This document shows positions 1-7,741 of a stretch of 19,393 bases of DNA, one piece after another. The position numbers and the translations under genes are program-made. This DNA comes from a bacterium (lineage in GTDB: Bacteria > Bacillota_I > Bacilli_A > Mycoplasmatales > Mycoplasmoidaceae): assembly GCA_017633195.1 (NCBI GenBank), contig JAGBPV010000029.1:1-19393 (forward strand). Reading direction: 5' to 3'. The number at the start of each line of letters is the position of its first letter. Position 1 is the stretch's first letter. The notes beneath the pieces are model-generated. The model worked only from the letters and a program-made list of their open reading frames with translations. It made no database searches and was not told where the DNA came from.

Positions 1-411
1 TCCAGTTTGTTCAATTTTAAAAACTGCAGTTTCATCATCAATATAGTTTCTTAAATTTTTATCATCATCAAATAAACCACAACAAGTTAATGCATAAGTA
101 ATACTTTCATTTTCATTACTTGCTTCATCTATTTTTTCTTTAATATAATTTCCAATTATTTCTTGATCAAACAATACTTGATCATCACTTTCTATTCTAT
201 CTATAGTTTCTTCCCCTAATGCTTGTGCTATTAATTCTTTTAACTTAATTGCATCATCAAGATCAGCAACTCTTTCTGGATATTCTTTTAATTCTTTATT
301 TAAATCTAAAACTACTAATTTTCATTTTCTTAACTCTTTATCATTTAGATTTTTGAATTCTTTTGTTATGTCTTCTGGATATTGAAAAAGTTCTTCAATT
401 TTTTCTTGCAT
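1..411 (-). CDS. Unrecognised acidic cytosolic protein, C-terminus cut off by window edge
   Basis: The frame is open for 137 codons from an ATG at 409-411 to the window edge, so the stop and C-terminus are missing. A good Shine-Dalgarno (AAGGAG on the minus strand) lies about 8 nt upstream of this ATG and fixes the start. One in-frame TGA is read as Trp (residue 30). The protein is rich in Glu, Asp and Lys, has no membrane segment or signal peptide, and looks helical and soluble. A Cys-Cys pair followed by an Asp triplet occurs near residue 114. I do not recognise a family and assign no function. The gene follows a short leader ORF (455-490) and a terminator, so it probably has its own promoter. 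Confidence 0.75.
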
Positions 412-454
412 TATTTGTATTCTCCTTAATTTTTATTTTTTTGCTTTTATAGAA

Positions 455-490
455 TTACAAATCTAAATTTTCATAAAATATGATCTGCAT
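455..490 (-). other. 11-codon mini-ORF with strong Shine-Dalgarno (possible leader peptide)
   Basis: On the minus strand a near-perfect Shine-Dalgarno (AAAGGAGG, about 4 nt before ATG) precedes an ORF of 11 codons, MQIIFYENLDL, ending in TAA. It lies 43 nt upstream of the start of the 1-411 gene. Ribosome-binding sites this strong are uncommon in the window, which is why it is recorded. It could be a leader peptide controlling the downstream gene, the start of a decayed gene, or chance. No attenuator hairpin is obvious between it and the next start. Confidence 0.3.
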
Positions 491-534
491 TTACCTCCTT
501 TCTTTTCTTTTTCTGAAGTTGTTAAATAAAACAT

Positions 535-561
535 AAAAAAAGACAACCTTTGTTGGTTGTC
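535..561 (-). terminator. Rho-independent terminator, minus strand
   Basis: A perfect 7-bp stem, GACAACC at 542-548 and GGTTGTC at 555-561, with a 6-nt loop, is followed on the minus strand by seven T residues (A535-A541 on plus). It sits 31 nt past the stop of the transposase remnant and would end transcription coming from that side, insulating the 1-411 gene. Confidence 0.8.
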
Positions 562-591
562 ATTGATCATAATTTTTTGAAAAGAAAAGCA

Positions 592-1023
592 CTAAATTAT
601 GAAGTCCTTAAAGTTTGAAACTGTCCCTATTTTTTTAGTTTTGTGACTGATTGTTACTAAAAGATAAAGATGATTTTGTTTAGCAACTCAAGTTTCTGAC
701 AGATAAGTTACATCTGTTGCAATTATTTCATGTTCATGATTTTTATTATAATAATCTCTTAATACTAAGTTATTAATCTCAATTTTTGTATTTTTGTTTA
801 AAACATCATTTTGTTGGATTAGTAACTGTTTTGTATTTTGCATATTTAATTCATAGATTTTTACAGTTATTTGATTAATATAGATTAATAGTTCAATTCA
901 CTCATTTTGTTTTAATTGTTTTGATACAAATGCACCATAATCCCTCTTGTTTAAAGTTATTTTTATCCAAATCTCATGTTCATGTCTAAATTTTGAATGA
1001 TTCCAGTTCAATATAAAAATCAA
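592..1023 (-). pseudogene. Remnant of an IS3-type transposase (truncated DDE integrase core)
   Basis: The frame from the TAA at 1024-1026 to the TAG at 592-594 is open for 143 codons, reading TGA as Trp. Near its C-terminal end the translation contains ATDVTYLSETW and then QNHLYLLVTISHKTKKI. This matches the first catalytic Asp strand and following strand of the rve (DDE) core of IS3-family transposases, where W-x-TD-(V/I)-TY is typical. The frame stops about 40 residues after this Asp, so the second Asp and Glu of the DDE triad are missing. No convincing ATG or Shine-Dalgarno opens the frame; the only initiator near its start is a TTG without a clear ribosome-binding site. I read it as a dead fragment. 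I did not find terminal inverted repeats. The IS3 assignment rests mainly on the one motif. Confidence 0.6.
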
Positions 1024-1065
1024 TTATAATAAAAATATGAAATTTGAATTTTTATCCAAATTTCA
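960..1065. repeat. Pair of 17-bp near-identical direct repeats plus a small inverted repeat
   Basis: TTTTTATCCAAATCTCA (960-976) recurs as TTTTTATCCAAATTTCA (1049-1065), 16 of 17 identical and 89 bp apart. The second copy also forms an 8-bp inverted repeat with GAAATTTG at 1039-1046 (CAAATTTC at 1057-1064). The repeats flank the 5' end of the transposase remnant and may be debris of its insertion or of an internal duplication. In DNA this AT-rich, chance is a real alternative. Confidence 0.4.
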
Positions 1066-1189
1066 CTTCCTTGTTTATAATATAAAATATTTAACTTTAT
1101 TTTTGTCTTACTTGTAAATATACTAAAAAATGCAATATTTTTTTAAATATTGAATCATTTTTATTTAACTTATTAAAAAATCTTATTAT
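1024..1189. other. AT-rich intergenic stretch without a gene
   Basis: There is no open frame of note, no tRNA and no strong hairpin apart from the small inverted repeat at 1039-1064. With the transposase remnant next to it (592-1023), 412-1189 contains no intact gene that I can support. Confidence 0.5.
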
Positions 1190-1807
1190 TTATTTTGGAT
1201 TAACACGATTTTTTGCTGCTTTCTTTTGAAGTTTTTCAGCTCTTTTTTGTTCTCTTTTTGCTTGTCTTTTTTCTTCTTTAATTAATTTAGCTTCATCTTT
1301 CTTTCTTAATGGATCAATTCATTCTGCTTCTTTTGCATAATCTAATTGTCCATTAATGACAATGTTTCTTGAATCTTTTTCTCTTTGATTTTGTGTTTTA
1401 GCATAAATAATTTCACATTCTATTGCTCTTGGTTGATCTTCTTGTTTAGTTTTACTATCTCTTGTTGTAAAAACTACTACATAAAGTTCTTTTGGATGTT
1501 TTTTAAATTCATTCTTTTTTTCTTGTCTTTGTGCATTAGACATGTTATTTCATAATGCTAAATTTTGTTTTTTTCATTCACTAAAATCTTGATTCTTACG
1601 TTTTGCTACATAAGAATCAATAATTTCTTTTCCTTGTTCATTATGTTGTTTTAAAAAATATTTAATACTTTTTCAAACTTCATCTCTTTTTTGCTTAGTA
1701 GGAGTGGTATTATAAGTATTTTTTTTCTTTTTAACAGCAATAAATATAATAATACCAATAGGAACTAGAAAAAACAAGATAAATAAAATTGATGATGAAT
1801 GTTCCAT
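1190..1807 (-). CDS. Single-pass membrane-anchored basic protein, mollicute-specific hypothetical
   Basis: The product has 205 residues from the ATG at 1805-1807 to a TAA. The N-terminus is one hydrophobic helix (about residues 6-24), followed by a Lys run, so it is probably anchored in the membrane with the rest in the cytoplasm. The middle contains ELYVVVFTTRD and a strand-rich stretch with IECEIIYAK. The C-terminal 45 residues are a charged Lys/Glu/Arg/Ala helix, likely coiled coil or RNA-binding in character. TGA codons supply Trp, including the one that precedes Met89. The overall pattern (N-terminal anchor, YVVxFTTRDxKT core) recalls an uncharacterised mycoplasma family, perhaps DUF5385, but I hold that assignment loosely. 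No clear Shine-Dalgarno precedes the ATG. It lies 55 nt downstream of tilS on the same strand and may be co-transcribed with it. Confidence 0.8.
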
Positions 1808-1862
1808 AATTTTTTAATATTATTATTTTACTTTATTTTATTTTTTTTATTTTTATTAATTT

Positions 1863-2768
1863 TTAAATGATATACAAGATATGAAGTTTCTTATTATTCA
1901 AAGTTTTACTTTTTTTTATTAAAAACTTATTATTTGATATTCTTATTTTTTTTTGGTTTAAATTATTTTTTAAGAATTGAATTATATTATTAATTTTATT
2001 TCAACTAAGATTTTTAATATGATTTAAATATAAATATTTTTTTATTAAATAAGTTTGTTCTTGATATATTAAATTATTAAAAAATTCAACACTAAAAAAG
2101 ACTTTTTTTCATTCTTTATATAATACATTTATTTTCTTATTTATCTTTTTTAATTCAGTATTTAAATTATTTATTAAATGTAAGATTTCTTGTTTCTTGT
2201 TAATATTTTTACTTAATATTCATCTTATATAATTACGTTCATAATTTAAATCAAAATTAGTTTCATCAATACCAAATTTTAATTGATGAATTTTGCAATA
2301 ATTTAAGATTTCATTTTTATCAATTTTTTTTAATAATGGTCGATAAATCATCAAATTTTTATAGTAATTGATTTGTTTAATTCCATAAAAATTTCTAAAA
2401 TGATTTTTTCTTAATTGCATAATAGATGTTTCAATAAAATCATCTAAATGATGTGCTATTAAAATTTTTTTAGTATTTGTTAATTTGCTAATAAGCAGAA
2501 AAAAATCATATCTTTTTTTTCTTGCTCAAGCTTCAAAATTTTTAATTTTATTAGTTTGATAAATTTTCTTGTTAATTGTTTTTAAATATAGTTTTAAATG
2601 ATATTTATGACAAAATTTTTTAACAATTTCTTTATCTCTTTTGCTTGACTTTCTATAGTTATAGTTAATGTGTACTACTGCTTTTACTAAATGTTTTTTT
2701 GTATACATATTTAATAAAGCAATAGAATCAGGACCACCTGAACAAGCAACAAGAAATTTTTTTAACAT
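1863..2768 (-). CDS. tilS: tRNA(Ile)-lysidine synthase TilS
   Basis: TilS uses ATP to attach lysine to C34 of the CAU-anticodon tRNA-Ile, changing it to read AUA; it is essential in most bacteria. The product has 301 residues. The N-terminal PP-loop ATPase motif SGGPDS is at residues 10-15, followed by HINYNYRK and later the AHHLDDFIET motif typical of TilS. The C-terminal third is Lys/Asn-rich and shorter than in Escherichia coli, as is usual for mycoplasma TilS. Trp at 'FEAWARKKR', 'YIRWILSK' and elsewhere is coded by TGA, which breaks the frame under the standard code. The ATG at 2766-2768 directly abuts the pth stop (TAAATG), so the two are almost certainly translationally coupled. The pth-tilS pair is also seen in other mycoplasmas. 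Confidence 0.93.
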
Positions 2769-3335
2769 TTATAAAGTATTATATTTATTCATTAATTTCA
2801 AAAAATTAAATGAGTTTGAAAAATCATCAATGATTTGTTTTACTTTGTTTACAACTTCATTAACAATTTTTAATTGATGTTCATTAAATTTAGCTAATAC
2901 ATAATCTTTAATATCATAATTAGGTCTTGTTATCCCTAATCTAATTCTTTTAATATCCATTGTATTTAGATGTTTAATAACATCCTTCATACCATTGTGC
3001 CCACCAGCACTACCAGAAAGTTTTAATTTAACTTCACCTAATTCAAAATTTAACTCATCATAAATAATAATGACATTTTCAACTTCAACTTTAAAGTAAT
3101 CAAGAACTTCTTTAACAAAAATTCCAGATTCATTCATATATAAAGTTGATGTTTTTAAAAAATAAATTTCATTTTCATTAATATTTCATTTAACAAATTC
3201 ACCATGAGAATTAAATGCTTTTCAAACTAAATTATTTGTTTGTACAAAATCTTCAACACATTTTTTACCAAAATTATGTCTAGTATTATCAAATTCCTTA
3301 CCAGGATTTCCAAGACCAAATATAATTCATTTCAT
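2769..3335 (-). CDS. pth: Peptidyl-tRNA hydrolase
   Basis: Pth releases tRNA from peptidyl-tRNAs that drop off the ribosome. The product has 188 residues, the normal length. All canonical active-site residues fall at their usual numbers: N10 in FGLGNPG, H20 in TRHNFG, N68 in MNESG, D93 in IYDELN, and N114 in GSAGGHNG. Residue 3 is Trp encoded by TGA, so the true start is ATG 3333-3335 and not the internal Met at 3137. It diverges from galU, with 51 nt between the starts, and is followed without a gap by tilS. Confidence 0.96.
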
Positions 3336-3349
3336 GTTTTAATTTTATC

Positions 3350-3355
3350 TATAAT
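3350..3355 (+). promoter_or_regulatory. Predicted -10 box of galU
   Basis: TATAAT lies 31 nt upstream of the galU ATG in the short divergent spacer shared with pth. No matching -35 is visible, as is common in mycoplasmas. galU has no clear Shine-Dalgarno. Confidence 0.4.
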
Positions 3356-3386
3356 TAAATTAAACATATAAAAAAGTAGATTATTT

Positions 3387-4298
3387 ATGAAAACTAAAGT
3401 TACTAAAGCTATTATTCCTGCAGCAGGATTTGGAACAAGATTTCTTCCAATTACAAAATCAATTCCTAAAGAAATGCTTCCAATTGTTGATGTTCCTGTA
3501 ATTCAATATATTGTAAAAGAAGTTGTTGAAAGTGGAATTAAAGATATTTTAATTGTTGTAAGTTCAAATAAAAATGCTTTAATTGATTATTTTGATAGTA
3601 ATTTTGCTCTTGAAACAAATTTATTAAATAAAAAGAAAATTAAAGAATTAAAGTCAATTAATGATGTTACTGAATTAGCAAATATTCAATATGTAAGACA
3701 AAAATATCCTTTAGGTCTAGGTGATGCAATTTTATGTGCAAAATCTTTTATTAATGATGAACCATTTGCTGTAATTTTAGGAGATGACATTATTAGAAAT
3801 AGAAATAAAAACAACATTCCTGGTTTAAAACAATGCATTAATATTTATAACAGAACCAAAAAAATGGTTCTTGGAGTACAACATGTTCTTCATGAAGATA
3901 CAAAAAAGTATGGAATTGTTAATCCAACTACTAAATTAGAAAATAATCATTTAAGTAGTTTTGAAATTAAAGGAATAGTTGAAAAACCAACTCCTGATCA
4001 TGCACCAAGTGATTATGCAGCAATTGGTAGATATATTCTTCCACCAACTATTTTTAATGAAATTGAAAAACTTGAACCTAGTGATAGAGGAGAGATTGAA
4101 TTAACTCCTGCATTACAAAATATTATTAAAAAACATAGTGCTTATGCATGTAATATTGTTGGAGAAAGATATGATACTGGAGCAAAATTTGGATTAATAA
4201 AAGCAATATTAGATGAATCTTTATTTCATGATGAAGTAAAAGATCAAGTTAAAGAATATATTCAATTTTTAAATAGTAAGTTAAATTCTAATAAATAA
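3387..4298 (+). CDS. galU: UTP-glucose-1-phosphate uridylyltransferase
   Basis: GalU makes UDP-glucose from UTP and glucose-1-phosphate, the precursor for glycolipids and other surface sugars in wall-less bacteria. The product has 303 residues, full length for the bacterial enzyme. The nucleotide-binding loop IIPAAGFGTRFLP is at 9-21, with KEMLPIVD just after it. The metal-binding stretch ILGDDII lies around 130-136, VEKP at 198-201, GEIELT at 235-240, and YDTGAKFG near 262-269. The frame contains no Trp, so it is intact under either code. It stands alone on the plus strand, divergent from pth and convergent with the ktrB group. Confidence 0.96.
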   Translation: MKTKVTKAIIPAAGFGTRFLPITKSIPKEMLPIVDVPVIQYIVKEVVESGIKDILIVVSSNKNALIDYFDSNFALETNLLNKKKIKELKSINDVTELANIQYVRQKYPLGLGDAILCAKSFINDEPFAVILGDDIIRNRNKNNIPGLKQCINIYNRTKKMVLGVQHVLHEDTKKYGIVNPTTKLENNHLSSFEIKGIVEKPTPDHAPSDYAAIGRYILPPTIFNEIEKLEPSDRGEIELTPALQNIIKKHSAYACNIVGERYDTGAKFGLIKAILDESLFHDEVKDQVKEYIQFLNSKLNSNK

Positions 4299-4316
4299 GA
4301 ATTTCATGATTTGCAT

Positions 4317-4358
4317 GTAATTTCTTTATAAATACTAATTTTTAGGTTTAGAAATTAC
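4317..4358. terminator. Possible bidirectional terminator hairpin between convergent genes
   Basis: A perfect 9-bp inverted repeat (GTAATTTCT at 4317-4325, AGAAATTAC at 4350-4358) lies just past galU and spans the stop codon of the convergent membrane-protein gene. The 24-nt loop is long and the T runs are poor, so this is only a weak candidate. Confidence 0.3.
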
Positions 4359-4907
4359 TCTTTCATTTTCAACTCTTACTTTTCAAGGTTTATTACTAAT
4401 TTTGCTAGCAAAATAAAATCCAGTAATACTACTAGCTATTAAAATTCCACTAAAAATAAAACATAATCATAATGATACAGCAGTATAAACATATTCTTTA
4501 TGAGTTAAATAAAGAGTAATTTGACTAGTTGTATCATTAATTCTGATGCTTTGTAATTCTGCATGAAAATAAATAGTAATTGGAATAATAAAAATAAGAA
4601 AAAAAACTAAACTAATTAAATATGCAACATTACACCAAAAAGATTTATTGCTATATATATATGAAGCATAAATTAATAAACTAGAAATTATTAAATTCAA
4701 ACTAAACATTAAGTATTCAAAAATACTTAATGAAGCACTAATTTTATGATGAAAAATAATAATAAACATAAAAATAAAGATTAATATTGAACTTATAATT
4801 AGTGCTAAAAACCAGTATTTTAAAGTTTTTTTAAAAAATAATAAATATTTATCTATTAAGGAATTTGTTTTATTTGAATTATTTTGCTGATTAATTTGAT
4901 TAGTCAT
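4335..4907 (-). CDS. Four-helix integral membrane protein of unknown function
   Basis: The product has 190 residues from the ATG at 4905-4907 to the TAG at 4335-4337. After an Asn/Gln-rich cytosolic N-terminus of about 25 residues come four hydrophobic stretches, roughly residues 34-54, 63-84, 92-113 and 147-168, then a basic tail. One TGA (codon 147) is read as Trp and splits the frame under the standard code. I do not recognise a family. Its ATG follows the ktrB stop without a gap (TAAATG), so it is translationally coupled to the potassium channel gene and may be an accessory subunit or simply share expression. That link is inferred from position only. Confidence 0.8.
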
Positions 4908-6551
4908 TTACCCTACCCTAACTTCTTCAACTGGTCAATCATATAAAGCATCTTTATTTTTCTTTCTTGATACAGATAAGATTGCAGTACTAATTCCTAA
5001 TTGTCCAATAAACATGGTGATGATTAAGAATAGTAATCCTCCCCAAGCAAGGTCATTTGTTAAAGTACCTAATCCTAAACCACAAGTACCAAATGCAGAA
5101 CTTACAACAAAAATATCATTAATATAATCATTTAAAGAATTATCATATTTACCTGTATATGTAAAATGTACAACAAATGAAGTAATAATAATTAATAAGA
5201 TTCCAAATAAAAAGATTAAGAAACTATCTCAAAGTGTTGAATCTCCTAATTGTTTCTTAAAGAAACTAATTTTTTCATTACCTTTCATTTTTGCAAATAA
5301 ACTGTATAATACAACCATAAATGTTGTAATTCTAATTCCTCCTCCAGTTGAACTTGGAGAAGAACCAATAAACATTAGAATTGAATATAAAATTTTGGAA
5401 TTTTGTGAATCAGTATTTAAATTATAAGAATCAAAACCAGCACTTCTTGTTGATGCACAATTTCAAAAAATTGCTCAGTTTTTATTCACTATAGGATGAA
5501 CTCCTCAAGGTGAAAATGCTGTATTTAATTTTCCTTGACTATCATAATTTTTTACATTGACAATTGAATAAGGATTTTCATGACTTTGTCCTGTATAAGC
5601 AAAGATATATGCTAAACATGTTGAAATTATTAAAATACTAACAAATCCAATTAAACATAATTTAGAAAATAAAGAAAACTTAAATAATAATCTTCTTCTT
5701 TTTGCTTTAAAGTATTTATAGATTTCATAAATTACAGGAAATCCTAATCCACCAATAAATCATTCACACATTAAGATAAATTGTGTAATGATACCAATTC
5801 CATTTCTATAAGCACTCATACTAGATTCACCAAATAAAGTAAAACCAGCATTATCTAATGAAGATACAGAATCAAAAAGGGCATTTCAAAATGATCACAA
5901 TCAATTATGATAAACTCTTTCATAATGATGACTAAATCCTAAATAATAAGGATCTTTATAAATTTTATTTGCCCCCATATCAATTGGAGTGTAAGCAGGA
6001 ATATAATAAAAACAAAGCATTAACAACAATGAACAAATTAAATTAATTATTAAGATAAAAATAACTCCAGCAACAATTAATTTAGTTGTTTCATTTAAAG
6101 TTTCACTTCCTCTTTCTGATTGTAACAATACAATCATGTTAAATCTTAGTTTTCTCTTTGGAAAAAATGCTTTGTAAATTAACAAAACAATTACCATTAA
6201 TCCAATTCCACCAACAAATATTAAAAAGAAAATAACAACTTGTCCAAAAGGTTTAAAAGTAGTATCTGTTGGAGTAACAACCAATCCAGTATCACTAAAA
6301 GCACTTGTTGCAGTAAATAATGCACTCATGAAGTTATAGTGATTTTGTGTTGTAACTGTTCCTCAATTAACTGATATAGGAGCCATTAACAATCCAGCAC
6401 CAACAAAAACAAAAATTAAATATCAAATTAAGATAAACTGAAAAACATTTGGTTTAAAGAATCTATTAAAAATTTTTTTCAATTTATCCTTATTAATGTT
6501 ATTTGTGTTATTTTTGTTTTTAGAATCATTTTTTAAGTTTGATAAATTCAT
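4908..6551 (-). CDS. ktrB: Potassium uptake channel subunit KtrB/TrkH
   Basis: This is the membrane pore of a Ktr/Trk K+ uptake system (TrkH/TrkG/KtrB family), driven by membrane potential and ion gradients and gated by the KtrA ring. The product has 547 residues. An Asn/Lys-rich cytosolic N-terminus of about 30 residues precedes four membrane-pore-membrane repeats. The filter glycine of each is visible: SAFSDTGL (G89), SLDNAGFT, STRSAGFDS and SAFGTCGLGLG. The conserved GSSPSSTGGG segment follows the third pore. Several TGA Trp codons interrupt the frame under the standard code. The start is ATG 6549-6551, 99 nt from the divergent ktrA, and a TATAAT lies just upstream. The last codon abuts the start of the four-helix membrane protein. 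Confidence 0.93.
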
Positions 6552-6568
6552 AAAACTTTATTATTTTA

Positions 6569-6574
6569 ATTATA
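6569..6574 (-). promoter_or_regulatory. Predicted -10 box of ktrB
   Basis: TATAAT on the minus strand lies 17 nt upstream of the ktrB ATG, implying a leader of only about 10 nt and no room for a standard Shine-Dalgarno. Confidence 0.4.
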
Positions 6575-6614
6575 ATTTATACATCTTTCTCATGTTCTTA
6601 AAAACTTTTTTTAT

Positions 6615-6620
6615 TATAAT
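6615..6620 (+). promoter_or_regulatory. Predicted -10 box of ktrA
   Basis: TATAAT lies 30 nt upstream of the ktrA ATG, and AAGGA at 6634-6638 can serve as its Shine-Dalgarno. This box and the ktrB box lie about 40 bp apart, back to back. Confidence 0.45.
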
Positions 6621-6650
6621 CAATATATCACTTAAGGATTAAATTAAGTA

Positions 6651-7319
6651 ATGACTAAAAAAAAGACTTTTTGTATAATTGGCATGAGCACATTTGGTTT
6701 ATCAATCGCTAAACAATTAACAGATCTTGGTTTAAATGTAATTGTAATTGATAAAGATGATGCAGTTATTAATCGTTTAAACAATAAATTCGATACAGCA
6801 GTTGCAGCAGATGCAACTAATATTAATGCTTTAAAATCTTTAGCTATTCAAGATTTAGATACAGTTGTTGTAGCAATAAGAGATTTTGAAGTGTCTATTT
6901 ATGTGTGTACAAATTTAAAAGAATTAAATGTACCTAATATTATTGCTTATGCAAAAGGTAGTGTACAAATGAAGATTTTAAAAAATATTGGTGCAACTAG
7001 TGTAATTACTCCTGAAATTAATAGTGCTACAGCATTATCATTAAATTTATCTAGTCAAGTTGATATTCAAGATTCATTTGTTGGTGAAGGATATAGTTTA
7101 ATAAAGGTTTTTGTAAATAAATTTGATGATGGAATTTTAATGCAAAAAGTAAGAAATGAGTTTGATTTTATTGATATTTTTTGTATTAAAAGAGGAAATA
7201 GAATCTTATTTGGAAATAATGTACAAAAAATTGAAATTGGTGATTTATTATATATTGCTTGTGAAAGCAAAAGAATTTCAAATATTGTGCAATATTTTTA
7301 CAAAGCTGTGGAAGAATAA
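6651..7319 (+). CDS. ktrA: Potassium uptake regulatory subunit KtrA (RCK domain protein)
   Basis: KtrA forms a cytosolic octameric ring that gates KtrB in response to bound nucleotide (ATP/ADP or NAD(H)). The product has 222 residues, the normal length. The Rossmann-type RCK_N domain occupies about 1-135, with the nucleotide loop IIGMSTFG at 9-16 (a G-x-x-x-x-G variant of GxGxxG) and an acidic residue, D34, ending the second strand. The RCK_C (TrkA-C) domain follows at about 140-222. No Trp occurs. In most bacteria ktrA and ktrB lie in one operon; here they diverge from a 99-bp spacer, which keeps them physically linked but on separate transcripts. Confidence 0.94.
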   Translation: MTKKKTFCIIGMSTFGLSIAKQLTDLGLNVIVIDKDDAVINRLNNKFDTAVAADATNINALKSLAIQDLDTVVVAIRDFEVSIYVCTNLKELNVPNIIAYAKGSVQMKILKNIGATSVITPEINSATALSLNLSSQVDIQDSFVGEGYSLIKVFVNKFDDGILMQKVRNEFDFIDIFCIKRGNRILFGNNVQKIEIGDLLYIACESKRISNIVQYFYKAVEE

Positions 7320-7321
7320 AA

Positions 7322-7356
7322 AATATTAGCAACTTATATTAAAAGTTACTAATATT
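7322..7356 (-). terminator. Terminator hairpin ending the suf-proS-acpP-tRNA transcript
   Basis: A 14-bp stem with one mismatch (7322-7335 with 7343-7356) lies between ktrA and the tRNA gene. On the minus strand it is followed by TTTTTT, so it best fits termination of the minus transcript. It may also stop ktrA mRNA, though no T run follows on the plus strand. Confidence 0.6.
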
Positions 7357-7363
7357 ATGCTTG

Positions 7364-7438
7364 TGGCAGGGGTAACAGGACTTGAACCCATAACACGCGG
7401 ATTTGAAGTCCGCCGTTCTACCATTGAACTATACCCCT
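7364..7438 (-). tRNA. trnW: tRNA-Trp (anticodon UCA), reads UGA and UGG
   Basis: A full cloverleaf can be drawn on the minus strand: acceptor AGGGGTA/TACCCCT, D arm GTTC/GAAC, anticodon stem GCGGA/TCCGC with loop CTTCAAA, T arm with TTCAAGT loop, discriminator G, and encoded CCA. The anticodon UCA is at 7404-7406. G73 fits bacterial tRNA-Trp. This is the tRNA that lets the mycoplasma group decode UGA as Trp, in line with the many in-frame TGA codons in this window. It lies 16 nt downstream of acpP on the same strand, with no promoter visible between them, so it may be processed from the operon transcript. Confidence 0.95.
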
Positions 7439-7454
7439 ATAAAAAGATAAAAAA

Positions 7455-7709
7455 TTAGTTATTAATTGTTTTTGATAATAAACTGATAAGTTCTTGAAGA
7501 TTTTTAATTTTAGCAATTTCTTGATCATCCATATGAATATTGAATTTTTCTTCTAAATTCACAATAATGCTTAAAGCATTCAATGAATCGATTCCTAAAT
7601 CAGTAAGATTTTTTTGTAAATCTGCTTCATTAGTTAAATCAACATTAATTTTTTGTTCTTTTAAAACTGCATTAATTTTTTTAATTTGTTCTTCAGAAAG
7701 TTTATTCAT
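7455..7709 (-). CDS. acpP: Acyl carrier protein
   Basis: The product is a small acidic protein of 84 residues. The phosphopantetheine attachment motif LGIDSLNAL is at 38-46, with S42 as the modified serine, and the four-helix ACP pattern surrounds it. An AGGT element sits about 6 nt before the ATG. Mycoplasmas generally lack fatty-acid synthesis, and ACP then serves other acyl-transfer roles, such as phospholipid acylation. The gene is 32 nt downstream of proS and at the tail of the suf gene string. ACP is a structural partner of the cysteine desulfurase complex in mitochondria, which makes the location suggestive but not proof of a link. Confidence 0.93.
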   Translation of the reverse strand: MNKLSEEQIKKINAVLKEQKINVDLTNEADLQKNLTDLGIDSLNALSIIVNLEEKFNIHMDDQEIAKIKNLQELISLLSKTINN

Positions 7710-7741
7710 TTTTTACCTACTTTGTAAATTATATATATTTT

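Noticed and set aside
2668..2877. Plus-strand open frame over the tilS/pth junction
   Set aside because: It is antisense to two well-supported genes, has no ribosome-binding site and resembles no family.
7067..7270. Minus-strand open frame inside ktrA
   Set aside because: Shadow of a clear KtrA coding frame; no start signal and no family features.
7364..7438. A tRNA with anticodon UCA could be a selenocysteine tRNA
   Set aside because: It has a 7-bp acceptor stem, a short 5-nt variable loop and an ordinary cloverleaf. Selenocysteine tRNAs have longer acceptor stems and a long variable arm.
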